Source: Polynucleobacter necessarius (lineage in GTDB: Bacteria > Pseudomonadota > Gammaproteobacteria > Burkholderiales > Burkholderiaceae). From it: a stretch of 64,000 bases of DNA. The stretch spans positions 1,426,001 to 1,490,000 of the forward strand of contig NZ_LT606951.1 of assembly GCF_900095205.1 (NCBI RefSeq), in the 5' to 3' direction. A model generated the notes under the pieces. The model searched no databases. It was given only the letters and a program-made list of their open reading frames with translations, and was not told where the DNA came from. Made by a program: the position numbers and the translations under genes. Below are positions 33,491-44,453 of the stretch, piece by piece; positions within the stretch are counted from its first letter, which is position 1, and each line of letters begins with the position of its first letter.

Positions 33491-35432
33491 ATCTCAACCT
33501 TTGTGCCCAACTCAACCAAGCGGTTCGCAGGGATCTTGAAAAAGTCTGACTGACGTCCAGCGTTTTGATACATCCAGCAGAATAATTTTTCACGCCACAT
33601 TGCCATTCCCGGTATTTCAGTAGAAACAATCGTATCGCGGGGTAAAAAGAATGAGGGATTCATCATGTCAAATTTAAGGTCAGATGACTTCTCAATCAAA
33701 CTAATGATGTGGCCCATATCAGGGGTTTCATTAAAGCCGAAGACAGCTCGGACCACATAAATACCATTGCCAAGATCGCGCAAAGTAATGCGTTCGCTAT
33801 CCTTTACATAAGGCACATCCCAAATGCTTACTTTTAAGAAAAATACTCTTTCGTGCAGCACATGGTTGTGTTTTAAGTTGTGCAGCAATGAAACGGGCAC
33901 ATAATCGACGTGCGCCGTCAGAAAAACAGCCGTACCGTCAACTCGATGCGGTGGATGCATCATCAATGCATCAATAAAACCTTTTAACTCAATGCCATTA
34001 TTCATGGCGTTCTGACGCAGAATCTTGCGACCTTGATACCAAGTCATTAGCAATAAAAAGCAAGCGGAACCGAGCAATAGCGGGAACCAGCCGCCGCCTT
34101 CCATGATTTTTAAAAGATTTGCAGTTAAAAAGGCTAAATCAACAACCAAGAATGCACTAATCACCAAGGCAACCAACAGCGGATGCCAGCGCCACACTAC
34201 GCGCATCACAATTGCTGCCAAGAAGGTGGTGACAATCATGGTGGTAGTTACGGCAATGCCATAAGCAGCAGCTAAGTTCTCAGATTTTTTAAAAGCCAAG
34301 ACAACTGCAATTACCAAGACCAATAAAATCCAATACACAAGCGGCATGTAGATTTGGCCAATTTCACGGTTAGATGTATGACGCACCTTCATGCGTGGCA
34401 CAAAATCCAGCAAAATTGCTTGGCTGGTCATTGAAAAAGCGCCAGAGATAACAGCCTGAGAGACAATCACAGCAGCTAAAGTGGCTAAGATAATCAATGG
34501 AAATACAAATCCATCCGGAACCATTAAGAAAAATGGGTTTGTAATGGTTTCAGGGTTATTGAGGAACATCGCCCCTTGACCGAAGTAGTTCAAGATCAAG
34601 CAAGGCATCACAATAAAGAACCAGCCCATACGTATAGGCTTTGCTCCAAAGTGCCCCATATCTGCATATAAGGCTTCACACCAGTCAATACCAAGAAGAC
34701 TGCTCCTAAAACAATAAAGCCCTGCAATGCATGTTCATCCATAAATTGAATGGCATACATTGGATTAATTGCCGCAAAAATTGCTGGATGTTGCACGACT
34801 TGATGCAAGCCCATTAAACCGATCGTCGCAAACCAAACTACCATGATGGGGCCAAAAAGCTTGCCAACGACATCTGTGCCGGTTTTTTGAATTAAAAATA
34901 GCACCACCAAAATAATGATGGTGATTGGCACTACATAACGAATGAGGTCTGGAGAAATTACTTCAAGACCCTCAACTGCTGAGAGCACAGAAATAGCCGG
35001 CGTAATGATGGCATCTCCGTAAAACATACAAGCGCCAAACACACCAGCCATAATGATGACTAAGGAACGCTTTGAACCAGTCTTGACCGTTCTTAAGGCC
35101 AATGCCATCAGCGCCAAAATACCGCCCTCACCACGATTATTTGCGCGCATCACAAACCTGACGTATTTCAGGGATACAACAATTGCGAAGGCCCAGAAAA
35201 CCATGGAGATAACACCGTACACCGCATCAGGCGAAAACGGAATGCCGTGCTCAGGACTAAAACATTCTTTTAAAGCATACAGAGGGCTGGTACCAATATC
35301 ACCAAAGACTACGCCAATAGCTGCGAACATAAGAGAGATTGAAGCGCCCTTCTTATGTGGATCATCCTCTCTCGAGATCTCCACCGGCCTTAATAAGGAT
35401 GACTCTGAAAACTCAGGATTGCTAACTGACAT
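33487..35432 (-). pseudogene. kup: KUP-type potassium uptake transporter, single frameshift
   Basis: The N-terminal part (ATG at 35432, [17 protein letters not shown]) and the C-terminal part ([15 protein letters not shown]) together make a normal protein of about 648 residues with 12 membrane segments and a cytoplasmic tail. They are separated by the loss of one G near 34676: the family sequence [13 protein letters not shown] is read as [12 protein letters not shown], which ends in a stop at 34608. No other lesion was seen, so the damage looks recent. Kup imports K+ with H+ under low external potassium or acid conditions. Confidence 0.92.
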
Positions 35433-35546
35433 TTATTAACCCTAGCGTATTGTTGCGTGGCAATATGTTACTCCTTAACCACGCTAATGAATTCTAGAAT
35501 TTTCTACTTAAAAACGCTTTATTTAAAGGTTATTTGCAGGTAAACC

Positions 35547-35576
35547 TCGACAGAGACCCCCAAAAAATGGTAGAAT
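35547..35576 (+). promoter_or_regulatory. Sigma-70-type promoter of the initiator tRNA gene
   Basis: TCGACA (35547-35552), an 18-base spacer and TAGAAT (35571-35576) resemble consensus -35 and -10 boxes. The tRNA begins 13 bases after the -10. Confidence 0.6.
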
Positions 35577-35588
35577 TCCGGCTTCAGA

Positions 35589-35665
<77 letters not shown>

Positions 35666-35678
35666 GAAATTCAGTACT

Positions 35679-35706
35679 AAGCCCTTATTTATTAAGGGCT
35701 TTTTGC
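35679..35706 (+). terminator. Terminator after tRNA-fMet
   Basis: A 9-bp stem aagccctta/taagggctt with a short AT loop is followed by TTTTG and CTTTT, 14 bases beyond the tRNA CCA end. Confidence 0.85.
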
Positions 35707-35913
35707 TTTTCTAGCCCATGCTATGTATTGAATTTCGTTCGATATGGCCGAACAATCGATGATTTTGCAGAAAACAACTGGCGTCATTACCTTAAACAAA
35801 CTCTATTTTTCTGCTGAATAGGCAATGGAATTATTCAAAAAATACAGGCAGAGAAGTTGAATGAATAGACTGATGACAAATCAGCGATGGCGCGAGAGAG
35901 CAGCCAGAGATCT

Positions 35914-36240
35914 TTAGCGAATGACCTGATTAGTAATTTTGACTCCCACACCAATTACGCCATCTTTCTTAACCACTCGAACTACTTCCCCAGTTAAATC
36001 AAATTTAATGATGCCCCCTGGGGTATTCATGTCTAGACAAAACTTGATTTCGGTATTGAGTTCAAAAGAGTTGTCTAACTCGAAATAGACACCTGTAGCA
36101 CTTAAGTCTTTAATACGACCATCCGCACCATCTACCTCGACCGGCAGTACACAATTAACTCTCGGGCTTCTTTCGGGGACTTTTGTTTTGCGGGGGTTCG
36201 AGATTGGCTTTTCACAACCAATTTATACCCCAATACCCAT
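35914..36240 (-). pseudogene. PilZ-domain protein with a stop at codon 6
   Basis: On the minus strand an open frame of over 100 codons ends at TAA 35914-35916. It holds a PilZ-type sequence: the arginine segment PERSPRVNCVLPVEVDG, the motif KDLSATGVYFEL (consensus D/NxSxxG) and VVRVVKKDGVIGVGVKI. PilZ domains bind cyclic di-GMP. The only ATG in frame is at 36240 (MGIGV) and is followed by TAA at 36223-36225. Translation could otherwise only start at an ATT, so the gene is probably silenced by a CAA-to-TAA or similar change. The rest of the domain is intact. Confidence 0.8.
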
Positions 36241-36392
36241 AATTAACATATGGCTTATATCTACTACATAGTTATACTTTTTATATCTTTATATTTCCAG
36301 CGTTACTGTCATAAACAGAATAAGGGGCTGCGCTCGCCTATCAGTATCACTACCATGTACTAATTGGCTCAAGATATATTTTTATTATTTTT

Positions 36393-36804
36393 TTATTTCA
36401 AAATTTGATTCGCCGCCAAAATTTCTTGAATGCTTGGGATGATTTCACCAGAAACAGTGACGCCAAATGAATACACAGACTTAAAACAACTCGCCGAGCT
36501 CATTAAAGAGTCTGATTGCACGAGGGGTTGGCGCTAGATATTTGATTCTGGCATCAAACTTATCCGAAATCACCTTTAATAATCCTTTGGCAATAAGCGA
36601 TTTCATCGCCTTATGAATGGTTGCTGGTGAGGCAATAGATGACATATCCAAGAGATTACGCACTTTAATAGGTAACGACTCACGAAGAGATGCTTTTGCA
36701 ATGAACCTCAGTATCTGAAACTCGGTGGATCTCACATCGTACTTATTTTTAACCTCTTGATATACATCATCATATTCAAGATATTTGAGGGCGAAGGTAG
36801 TCAT
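36393..36804 (-). pseudogene. Winged-helix (MarR-like) transcription regulator with a 3' frameshift
   Basis: The ATG at 36804 starts a 107-residue frame with a winged helix: STEFQILRFIAKASL, then SSIASPATIHKAMKSLIAKG as recognition helix, and a wing KVISDKFDARIKYLAPT. It ends early at 36481. One extra T in a run of four (near 36483) explains this: without it the frame continues as LFKSVYSFGVTVSGEIIP to a TAA at 36393. The truncated protein still has the whole DNA-binding domain and may function. Regulated targets are unknown. Confidence 0.6.
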
Positions 36805-36865
36805 GCTTGTCTCTATTATGTAATTTTTTGCATATTTGTCTAACTGCTTAATTTTAATGCTTAAT

Positions 36866-36896
36866 ATTGAGCAACGACATTATTAAATTGCTCAAT
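36866..36896. repeat. 9-bp inverted repeat upstream of the regulator
   Basis: attgagcaa (36866-36874) and ttgctcaat (36888-36896) are perfect inverted repeats with a 13-base spacer, about 60 bases ahead of the winged-helix gene. This spacing suits a dimeric regulator's operator, possibly autoregulation. No T-tract directly follows on the minus strand. Confidence 0.45.
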
Positions 36897-37029
36897 TTTT
36901 AAGCGTCTATTGAATTTACCCCCCCTCCAACCCCTAATCACGGGTTTTCACTTAAGCCTTAGGGCACATAAAAGCACAAAATGATGCACATTAAATGTTA
37001 TAAAAAATATAACATTCATTATTAAATTT

Positions 37030-37258
37030 ATGTTCTCGTTTTTACGCAACCTCTTTTTACCAATACACAGTTCCTTTGCAGTAAATGAAGTTGATCACTT
37101 ACGGAAAGTCGTCGTGGTTGAGGATAAGCAATTAGGTCTAAAAGTAGAAATCCCGTTTGGGGATAAAGCGCTTAAAAAAAGTCAAGATTATCGAACCTTA
37201 TGCGGTCTTGCTTACCTATCAAGACGGTACCAAAGTACAAAAGCCTATTCTTAAGTAA
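37030..37258 (+). pseudogene. Small hypothetical protein, poly-A frameshift
   Basis: The ATG at 37030 gives MFSFLRNLFLPIHSSF and a small basic protein. At the A7 run 37174-37180 the sensible frame changes: with six A it would continue VKIIEPYAVLLTYQDGT to a TAA at 37256-37258, about 75 residues. As it stands the frame ends at 37254 with an unrelated tail. I do not recognise the family. Confidence 0.5.
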
Positions 37259-37296
37259 TTCTATTTAGCAACTGATGGCGCTTTGGCTTATTTACC

Positions 37297-38152
37297 TTAC
37301 CCAAGCTCAAACGAAGTAATCCCATAAGTTGCATCTAGGCGCGTACTTCCAACTCCTCCCTTGTACATGCGTGCGGTCTCAAACACTGGTTTCAGGCCAT
37401 TTCTTTCGGCGAGCAAAAGTGCACTTTTATTGCACTCAGGCACATCAAGATATATAGGTTATCCAGGGGACACTTTGGCACAAAGTGCCAGAAATAAAGC
37501 CTCTGCTTTAGCCTCGGTATCGGCAAACAAGAGGCCGATCTTATAACCCACCCTGCATTGCCTAATGACACCATAACCAGCAAGCACCTGCTCGTCGGTG
37601 ATGCCAAGTGAATATCCATTTGTCTGGCTTATCCAATGAGAAAGGAACAGGGATCGATCATCTGGAAAGAATGCTCGATCATATTCAATGACAGTTTGAA
37701 ACGGGATCTGACCTAGCGGAACAATGAAATGGCTATGCGCATTTAAATTCTTCTGTTCGGATTGTGCGAGCCCTTCAAAACGAATATTTCGATGATGCAA
37801 CACGAAGCCACATTTTCGATAGTTATCTTGCTGAGAAATCACCCCATCCAAACCAATGATTCGCCCTTCCAGATGCTGCATGCCTGCGTTCCATATCTCC
37901 CAGCCATAGTCCTCTCCTCGAAAAGATAGGCGCACAATATACAACCAATAAAGCCAAAATTTTGACCATAACGAACTGCTGAGAGAGTTGCAATGCGCTC
38001 GTTTTCAGATTGAGAGATAAAAAACCTGTTGGATCGGCCAATTGAAATGCAGCGGCGTCATTTAACCCAGGGTTCCAACCTTCATTCGCTGCCCAAGTCA
38101 TCGCTAGCTCAACATCATCAGCTGACATCGTTTTAATCTGCGCAGAAACCAT
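37297..38152 (-). pseudogene. GNAT-family N-acetyltransferase, two or more frameshifts
   Basis: The pieces join to a protein of about 285 residues: an N-terminal part (ATG at 38152; ANEGWNPGLNDAAAFQLADP), a GNAT core (VRLSFRGEDYGWEIWNAGMQ, containing the acetyl-CoA loop region) and a C-terminal domain (ISQTNGYSLGITDEQVLAGY, then LDVPECNKSALLLAERNG and GVGSTRLDATYGITSFELG) ending at 37297. Frames change near 38020 and 37460. The two-domain form resembles the GNATs with a C-terminal acetyltransferase-18-like domain. Substrate unknown. Confidence 0.8.
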
Positions 38153-38240
38153 TTCCAGAACACTCCCCTAAAATTAAATCTGATACTCAACTCAATTACA
38201 TAACCAAGCGTAAGCATTGCTCATGGTCAAAGAATAATGC

Positions 38241-38684
38241 TTATAGAGGTTGCGCAAAGTTGGCAGACGCTACGACTTCCCAACCATCTTTTTTATGCGG
38301 AAAGTAAATAGTTGTTCTGAACCTGACTGAACTTCTCTGTTATTGATATATTCCCGCACAATCAATTTCAGCCTAACCACCACAATATCTTTGTCACGAG
38401 TAATTACTAGGTCAGCAAATTCCGGCGTCGTGATAATCTTTAGAATACTCCGTTGAAGGTATTATTCAGTTTTGTTATAAGCACTTCCATCTGCGCGCAC
38501 CAGTTGAAATTCTGGGGCGAGAAGTGGCTCTATCTGCTGCAGATTATCCTGAAGATAAAGCAGTAAATAGCTTTTAAGCTACTGGCGCGCTTCATCCTCT
38601 AGAGTTAAATCACTAAGAAGCGGACATGATTGGAAAACTAGCGACCAGCGGGCATAACAAAATACAGGAAATGAGCTTATTCAT
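38241..38684 (-). pseudogene. Secreted NTF2/SnoaL-like (DUF4440-type) protein, nonsense and frameshifts
   Basis: The ATG at 38684 gives a signal-peptide-like MNKLISCILLCPLVAS, then the frame is lost. In another frame LSDLTLEDEARQ runs into TAG, followed by LKSYLLLYLQDNLQQIEPLL, a TAA after AYNKTE, then LVITRDKDIVVVRLKLIV and, after a last shift, KKDGWEVVASANFAQPL ending at 38241. The pattern of a helix followed by a curved sheet and a closing 'GWEVVASANF' strand is that of NTF2-fold proteins. No single intact frame remains, so this was found by joining fragments. Confidence 0.6.
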
Positions 38685-38751
38685 AAAATGTATTACTAGA
38701 ATTTAATAATCGAGCTATCTCAAAAAAATACCTAAATATTATTTAGCCAAA

Positions 38752-39123
38752 TTAATTCAATACTTTGTAACCACGTCCACTCAAACATCTCTTGACCACT
38801 GCCTCTTGGGCTTGGTTTCCGGTAAATGCCCCGCCTGCACCACCAATTACAGCTCCTGCACCAGCGGCCTGTGCAATACCAGATCCATTGCCGCCCGTAA
38901 CTAGATCTAGCAGTCCACCAACAACAGCGCCAGCACCCGCGCCTTTAGCAGCGTTCTCGCCCATGCCTGATTGTTGCTTTGCATATGCTTGACAATCTTT
39001 CAAATCACTTTCATAGGCCGACTCATTGACCCCCTTCATATCCACAAGAGGGCGAACATTTGCTCCAGCACAACCTACTGTCACCGCAACAACTACTGCG
39101 GAAAGAGTAAGTAGCTTATTCAT
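38752..39123 (-). CDS. Glycine-zipper lipoprotein
   Basis: The ATG at 39123 (MNKLLTLSAVVVAVTVGCAG) follows an AGGA site and gives a lipoprotein signal with lipobox TVGC; a longer frame from 39165 is unlikely. The mature part has a DLKDCQAYAKQQ segment with one Cys, two glycine-zipper hydrophobic stretches (GAGAGAVVGGLLDLV and GAGAVIGGAGGAFTG) and a second Cys near the C-terminus (KRCLSGRGYKVL). Such proteins associate with the outer membrane. The function is unknown. It is one of few intact genes between 35.7 and 42 kb. Confidence 0.8.
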   Translation of the reverse strand: MNKLLTLSAVVVAVTVGCAGANVRPLVDMKGVNESAYESDLKDCQAYAKQQSGMGENAAKGAGAGAVVGGLLDLVTGGNGSGIAQAAGAGAVIGGAGGAFTGNQAQEAVVKRCLSGRGYKVLN

Positions 39124-39251
39124 ATTCGGAATCCTTTCGTCCAAGTTCACATCGATTGATACCATAGTCGTTTTATATCATGCCTCCAAAATTGTGTCGA
39201 AGATTTTGCATTGTCTTTAAATAACCAAGTCTGAGCACCCGTTTGTGAAGT

Positions 39252-41603
39252 TTAGTAAAAAGGGATTTTCAAATCTTGGTATCGTAACACCACATCTGGA
39301 TGTGGATGCCCGTAACGATTGCGATATCCATTTTGTGCAAAAGCCTGATCGGGCGCCAATTTCTTTAAAAGCGCTAGAGATGAGGAAGTTTTACTGCCGT
39401 GATGCGGGGCCATAAAAATCAGATCTCTATTACCAATATCCCTCAATGCTAAGGTAGTTAACCGTTCATCAATATCGGCCCCCTTGCTTTTCTATATCCC
39501 CAGTTAACCACAGGGAACTTTGTTGATTGCGTACCTCAAGCACACAACTCATCTCATTTGGCTTTCCAGGATATTGCTCAGAAAATACTGCATCCTCATG
39601 AGAATGCCAGATCAGAAACTCAACGCCGTCCCAAACCCAGCTTTGCCTGAAACGACATGGAATGGCAGGAATGTTTTTCAGGCATAAATATTGCAAGAGT
39701 GGATTAGAGCTAGGCAAAGATCCCATCATTGAATCAAATTCAATATGCGTTAAAAGAGTTGCAGCTCCGCCAATATGATCGCTATCACTGTGACTAATAA
39801 CCATGCGGTCAATGTAATCAATTCCCCTTCCTCGCAAATAGGGCAAGATGATTCTTTGACCGACATCATCTTTTTTCCTTGAATCGGACCTGTGTCGTAA
39901 AGCAACTTGTGATTCTCAGTTTCAATGAGGACTGCAGTACCTTGGCCAATATCTAAGACCTCGGCTTTAAATTCGCCTTGCGCAAGACGCACATCCCCAA
40001 TCAGATATACCGGGTAGGTCAGCAAAACAATACCCATAACGCCACTGAAAAATCTCAACTGCCAGGATTTGACGATATCCCCTGGGCGAATAGCAAAAAT
40101 AATTCCTATCCCTGACAGAATTAAGATCCACCACGCAGGCTGCCTTGACCAAACTACCGCGCCTAGCTCCAGCTAGCCATCCACTCAAGAGCAATTGCTA
40201 GGTATTCCATGGAGGCATGGGCAGGCACTATTAACCAACGACCAACAAATTCCGGAAGTAAAGCGCTAGCAATAGCTAGTGGGGTAACGATATAATTCAC
40301 CAAGGGAATAGCAAATGCATTTGCCAACGGTGAAACCATCGAGGCCTGATAAAACCAAAATAATGTCAATGGCAAAAGCGCTAGAGTAACAACTACTTGT
40401 ACACGACACGCTTCACGTAATGCCTGCATTATTCTTTGTGCCCAATGTACCTCCAATTCCTTGCCGGTTGGAATACCTAACAAGCCAGAAAAATCTCTCC
40501 CATGGCATACAAAATTGCCGCCACCGCACCAAAGGACAACCAAAATCCTGGCGTATATGGGGCCATAGGATCAACTATCAATACCAATGCCAAGGCCCAC
40601 CACCAAATATCAAATGATCTTGGATTTCTGCCAGTCCATAAAGCAAAGGCCACAACACCGACCATATACATCGTTCTTTGCGCTGGGATCTGAAAGCCCG
40701 CCAAGCATGCATAGATAAACGCAGTAGCCAGTCCCGCAACAGCAGCCACCTTACTCACTGGAACAATCAAAGGTAATGCCCGTCTTCGCCATACAAACCC
40801 GGCGAATGAGGCACCTACACCCGTTAACATCGTTACGTGGAGTCCTGAAATGGAAATAAGATGCCCGATACCAGTAGTATTAAAATGCCCGCCAATTATC
40901 TTGATGGATGGCATTTTGATCGCCCATCACTAAAGCAATCAGCACTCCCGCATAGCGAGCATCACTTGGCAATATGGATTGAATCTTTTTGCGCAATTCA
41001 AACTCATTCCATGCAATTGCTTTATCAACCAATAACTCACCTGATCTGACTGAACCACTAGCACCAAAGTCTTGATGAAAAGACCAACGCTCAAAATCAA
41101 AGGTATATGGGTTGAAAGATCCATATGGGCGGCTTAAGCTTTGCCCTCAATTTCCAACGCTGACCCGGAATCATTTCAGGAATTACTTGAGGGTCTCTCC
41201 ATGCAGGTTGCCAACTCAAATAAATCCTTCCAGGAACGCGATTTATAGCCTCCCTCCCAAAGCTTGCATGTTCTACTTCAAAGGCGAATTTTGCACCCGA
41301 TGGATTGCTCTGAGGCAATGCTGCCACCCTACCCTCTAGGGTGAATTCTTTATCTTCTAAATCCGTTGCAAGAATATTTTCTAGACGATTTTCACCATAG
41401 CGAGCGTTCTATGCAAAGCCAATGACAAATAACAATCCAATGACTGCTAGTTTTTTTAAGTATGCAAATCTCAACATAAGAAATATGACTAACAAACAAC
41501 TTATGCCTAAGCCAAGACATATCGAAGCCCAATTAACAGGGACTTGCGGTAAAAAGAGAAGGAGCGATCCCCTGGCGATGAACGCTGTAATGGCTAAACG
41601 CAA
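39252..41603 (-). pseudogene. comEC: ComEC/Rec2 competence channel, at least eight frameshifts
   Basis: Nine fragments in alternating frames align in order along the gene: an N-terminal membrane and OB-fold part (RLAITAFIARGSLLLFLPQ), the competence domain (GIGHLISISGLHVTMLTG, diagnostic of the family), more membrane segments and a metallo-beta-lactamase-like domain (ISHSDSDHIGGAATLL and FMAPHHGSKTSSS) ending at 39252. ComEC moves single-stranded DNA through the inner membrane in natural transformation. The start is uncertain (TTG at 41603). The large number of breaks suggests it was one of the earlier losses in the window. Confidence 0.93.
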
Positions 41604-41607
41604 GAGA

Positions 41608-42445
41608 TTAGAGTGCTAAATTAAGATTAGGAATATCAGCACAGAGCGCAGACCACCGCGGGAGTGCCTGCATTGTATTTCGCCACACTGCTTGGGCAAA
41701 ATCAGCATTATTCACTCCTCGAATAGATGCCAGTTCTGTGGCAATTCTTGGGAGAAATGAGGGTTCGTTAAAAGGGATGCCCTCCTGTCTCAGCTAAGCA
41801 GGTGAAATATCTGGAGCATCAGTTTCCGTAACGATGCTATCAAGAGGCAATTCAGTTAATAGTCTTCGAATTTGAAGTGCGCGCTCATAAGTCGCTGCCC
41901 CACCAAATCCCAATTTAAATCCAAGCTCAATAAACTGCTCTGCTTGCTGAAAGCTACCGTTAAATGCATGAGCTATACCGCCAGGAATATTACGCCGGCG
42001 TAAGGCTTTCAAAATCACATGTTGAGAACGACGGACATGCAAGATGATTGGTAACTGGTGTTGTTGCGCCAAATCCAGTTGCGCATTAAAAAAGAATTCT
42101 TGTTTGCGAGGATCTAGACCCTCAACGAAATAATCTAAACCAATCTCCACCAATGCCGACAAAACGTGGATCAGAAAGTGAGTTCATCACTCTTTCCTCA
42201 AGAATAGCAATATCGCCTTCTTGAGCTTGATTTGTATACAACGGATGAATGCCTAGGGTATAGACTAGCCCAGGGATATCATCTGAATATTGATGGGTAA
42301 GTTCTTTGACTGCTGAGCAATCTGCAGCCTTTACAGCTGGTAATAAGATTGCTGTGACATTATTTTTTGCGGCTCCTCTAATGATATCTGGCAATGAGTT
42401 AGCAAACTCAGGAGTGTCAAGATGGCAATGGGTATCAATCCACAT
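41608..42445 (-). pseudogene. TatD-family metal-dependent hydrolase, frameshift plus amber
   Basis: The ATG at 42445 gives MWIDTHCHLDTPEF with the HxH metal ligands. The frame is lost near 42150, where VGIGGDWFRLF replaces the expected EIGLDYF, which is found in the next frame. The second piece contains ILHVRRS and TETDAPDISPA, then TAG at 41794-41796 where the family has Trp (PAWL). In the same frame LRQEGIPFNEPSFLPR continues to a TAA at 41608. Total about 279 codons. It lay between lolD and comEC, the usual order. TatD enzymes act as 3'-5' nucleases or deacylases. Confidence 0.9.
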
Positions 42446-42456
42446 GGGACAGGCAC

Positions 42457-43152
42457 TCACGCTAAAAATGACTTTAATACTCCGCGCTCTAAATGCAATA
42501 TACGATCACAACGTTTAGCACGCACTGGATCATGAGTCACAATCACAAAAGCGGTACCTTGGTCACGTGCAATATCTAACATCAAATCAAATACTGCATC
42601 AGCAGTCTCCATATCAAGATTGCCAGTTGGCTCATCTGCGAGAACGCAAGCTAGATTGCCAACCAAAGCGCGAGCTACCGCAATTCTCTGGCGTTCACCA
42701 CCAGATAACTCACCAGGAGTATGAAGTTCTCTAGCAGCAAGGCCCACGGCTTTGAGCATCTCACTGGCGCGTTCCATAGACTCATCATTACTTAAACCAC
42801 GAATTCGCAAAGGTAGAGCCACATTCTCGACCGCACTAAATTCATCCAAGAGATGATGGAACTGATAAATAAAGCCAAGACTATGATTGCGTAGCTGATC
42901 TAATTTTTTGACTGATAAGTTATTTAAGTTAGAGCCAGCCAAAATTACAGAACCGGTACTTGGATGATCTAAGCCCCCTAAAAGATGCAACAAAGTGCTC
43001 TTGCCAGACCCCGAAGAGCCCACAATAGCGACCTTTTCTGAAGGTGCAACATCTAGATCGATGGCTTTTAGAACCTCCACAGCAGTAGGCCCTTGACCAT
43101 AGGCCTTAGTCAGGCCCCTGACCCTCAACACTAAGTTATCTTCATTACTCAT
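42457..43152 (-). CDS. lolD: Lipoprotein-releasing ABC transporter ATPase
   Basis: The ATPase that powers extraction of outer-membrane lipoproteins from the inner membrane by LolCE. Walker A is [17 protein letters not shown] (about residues 45-61), the signature is [16 protein letters not shown] and Walker [13 protein letters not shown]. The LolD-specific [13 protein letters not shown]-loop region is present. A longer frame starts at 43227, but the ATG at 43152 ([14 protein letters not shown]) overlaps lolC by 8 bases and gives 231 residues, the family length. Confidence 0.95.
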   Translation of the reverse strand: MSNEDNLVLRVRGLTKAYGQGPTAVEVLKAIDLDVAPSEKVAIVGSSGSGKSTLLHLLGGLDHPSTGSVILAGSNLNNLSVKKLDQLRNHSLGFIYQFHHLLDEFSAVENVALPLRIRGLSNDESMERASEMLKAVGLAARELHTPGELSGGERQRIAVARALVGNLACVLADEPTGNLDMETADAVFDLMLDIARDQGTAFVIVTHDPVRAKRCDRILHLERGVLKSFLA

Positions 43153-44407
43153 AGCGCAATGCCTCCGCAGGTTGCACTTTGGCGGCTCTACGACTTGGAT
43201 ATAGTGTTGCCAAAACTGAGAGTCCAAAAGCCATCAATCCAACAGTAATGACATCGCTAGAACGAACATCAGATGGCAATTCACTAATGAAATAAACTTC
43301 GCGAGGTAAAAACTGCACACGGAAGATTGCTTCGATGACGGGAACAATCACACCGATATTCAGCGCAATCAGGAGCCCTAAGGCTACTCCAGTTAAGGAA
43401 CCTAGCAAACCAATCGCTAAACCCTGAATTAAAAATATTCTTTGAATCAGTCCTGGGCTAGCCCCCATCGTTCTGAGGATAGCGATATCAGCCTGCTTCT
43501 CATTCACGGTCATCACTAAGGTGGAGACTAAATTGAAAGCGGCTACAGCAATAATCAAGGTCAAAATAATGAACATCATTTTCTTTTCAGTTTGGACTGC
43601 AGCAAACCAATTACGATTGGATCTTGACCAGTCAGTAACCCAAAGCGCTTGAGGAACAATTGCAGCCAACTCATTCGCAACCTCTGGAGCACGTTGCATA
43701 TCATCTACTTTGACACGTAAACCAGACGGATCTCTCAGACGCAATAAAGCAGCAGCATCCTTCCAATGCATGATGGCTAAAGAGCTGTCGTATTCATAAT
43801 GACCGCTATCTACAATTCCGACAACCTGTAGGGTGCGCATCCTAGGCATTACACCAGCTGGAGTGAGATCACTTTCCGGAACAATTAAGTTAATGCGATC
43901 TCCAACATGTGCTCCAACTATTGCTGCAAGTTGTGCGCCTAATGCGACGCCAAAACTCCCTGGCTTGAGGTCATCAATATTTCCAGCAACAAATTGTTTA
44001 GGCAAGTCAGAAACTTTACCCTCTTCGCTCGGCAAGATTCCACGAATCGCCACGCCACGCATCATATTTTCGCGGCTCAGCAAACCTTGTGAGCTCACCA
44101 TGGGTGCAACTCCAACGACGTGAGGTTGGGCAGCAACCTTAAGCGCGAGCGGCTCCCAATCGGCTAAGCCATCAGGAGAAGTAATTTCAACATGGGATAG
44201 CACTGACAGCATGCGATCACGCACTTCTTTCTGAAAACCGTTCATGACCGAAAGAACCACAATCAGTGAGGCCACACCCAAAGCGATGCCAGCAGTAGAA
44301 ATACCGGAGATAAACGAGAGAAAACCGTCACGCTTCCCAACAGTCTTACGACGCTTGGATCGGGTATAGCGTAGGCCAATTTCTAGCTCAATAGGAAGTC
44401 TTAACAT
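43145..44407 (-). CDS. lolC: Lipoprotein-releasing ABC transporter permease (LolC/E)
   Basis: The inner-membrane subunit of the Lol exporter, 420 residues. The N-terminal [17 protein letters not shown] is the family start, followed by a membrane segment ([20 protein letters not shown]), a large periplasmic domain and three C-terminal membrane helices with a final [16 protein letters not shown]acB-like motif. Betaproteobacteria often have a single LolF-type permease in place of LolC and LolE, and no second gene is visible here. lolD follows with an 8-base overlap. Confidence 0.93.
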   Translation of the reverse strand: MLRLPIELEIGLRYTRSKRRKTVGKRDGFLSFISGISTAGIALGVASLIVVLSVMNGFQKEVRDRMLSVLSHVEITSPDGLADWEPLALKVAAQPHVVGVAPMVSSQGLLSRENMMRGVAIRGILPSEEGKVSDLPKQFVAGNIDDLKPGSFGVALGAQLAAIVGAHVGDRINLIVPESDLTPAGVMPRMRTLQVVGIVDSGHYEYDSSLAIMHWKDAAALLRLRDPSGLRVKVDDMQRAPEVANELAAIVPQALWVTDWSRSNRNWFAAVQTEKKMMFIILTLIIAVAAFNLVSTLVMTVNEKQADIAILRTMGASPGLIQRIFLIQGLAIGLLGSLTGVALGLLIALNIGVIVPVIEAIFRVQFLPREVYFISELPSDVRSSDVITVGLMAFGLSVLATLYPSRRAAKVQPAEALRYE

Positions 44408-44453
44408 AGCAACAGTTTAGTGAATCGCGCGGGCAAACTGATGGAATACCTAA

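Noticed and set aside
34608..34659. Two separate short transporters instead of one kup
   Set aside because: The two frames overlap and each lacks what the other has; restoring one base gives one normal KUP protein.
35713..35913. Integrase or attachment site downstream of tRNA-fMet
   Set aside because: The segment after the tRNA terminator has no repeat of the tRNA 3' end nearby and no integrase-like frame.
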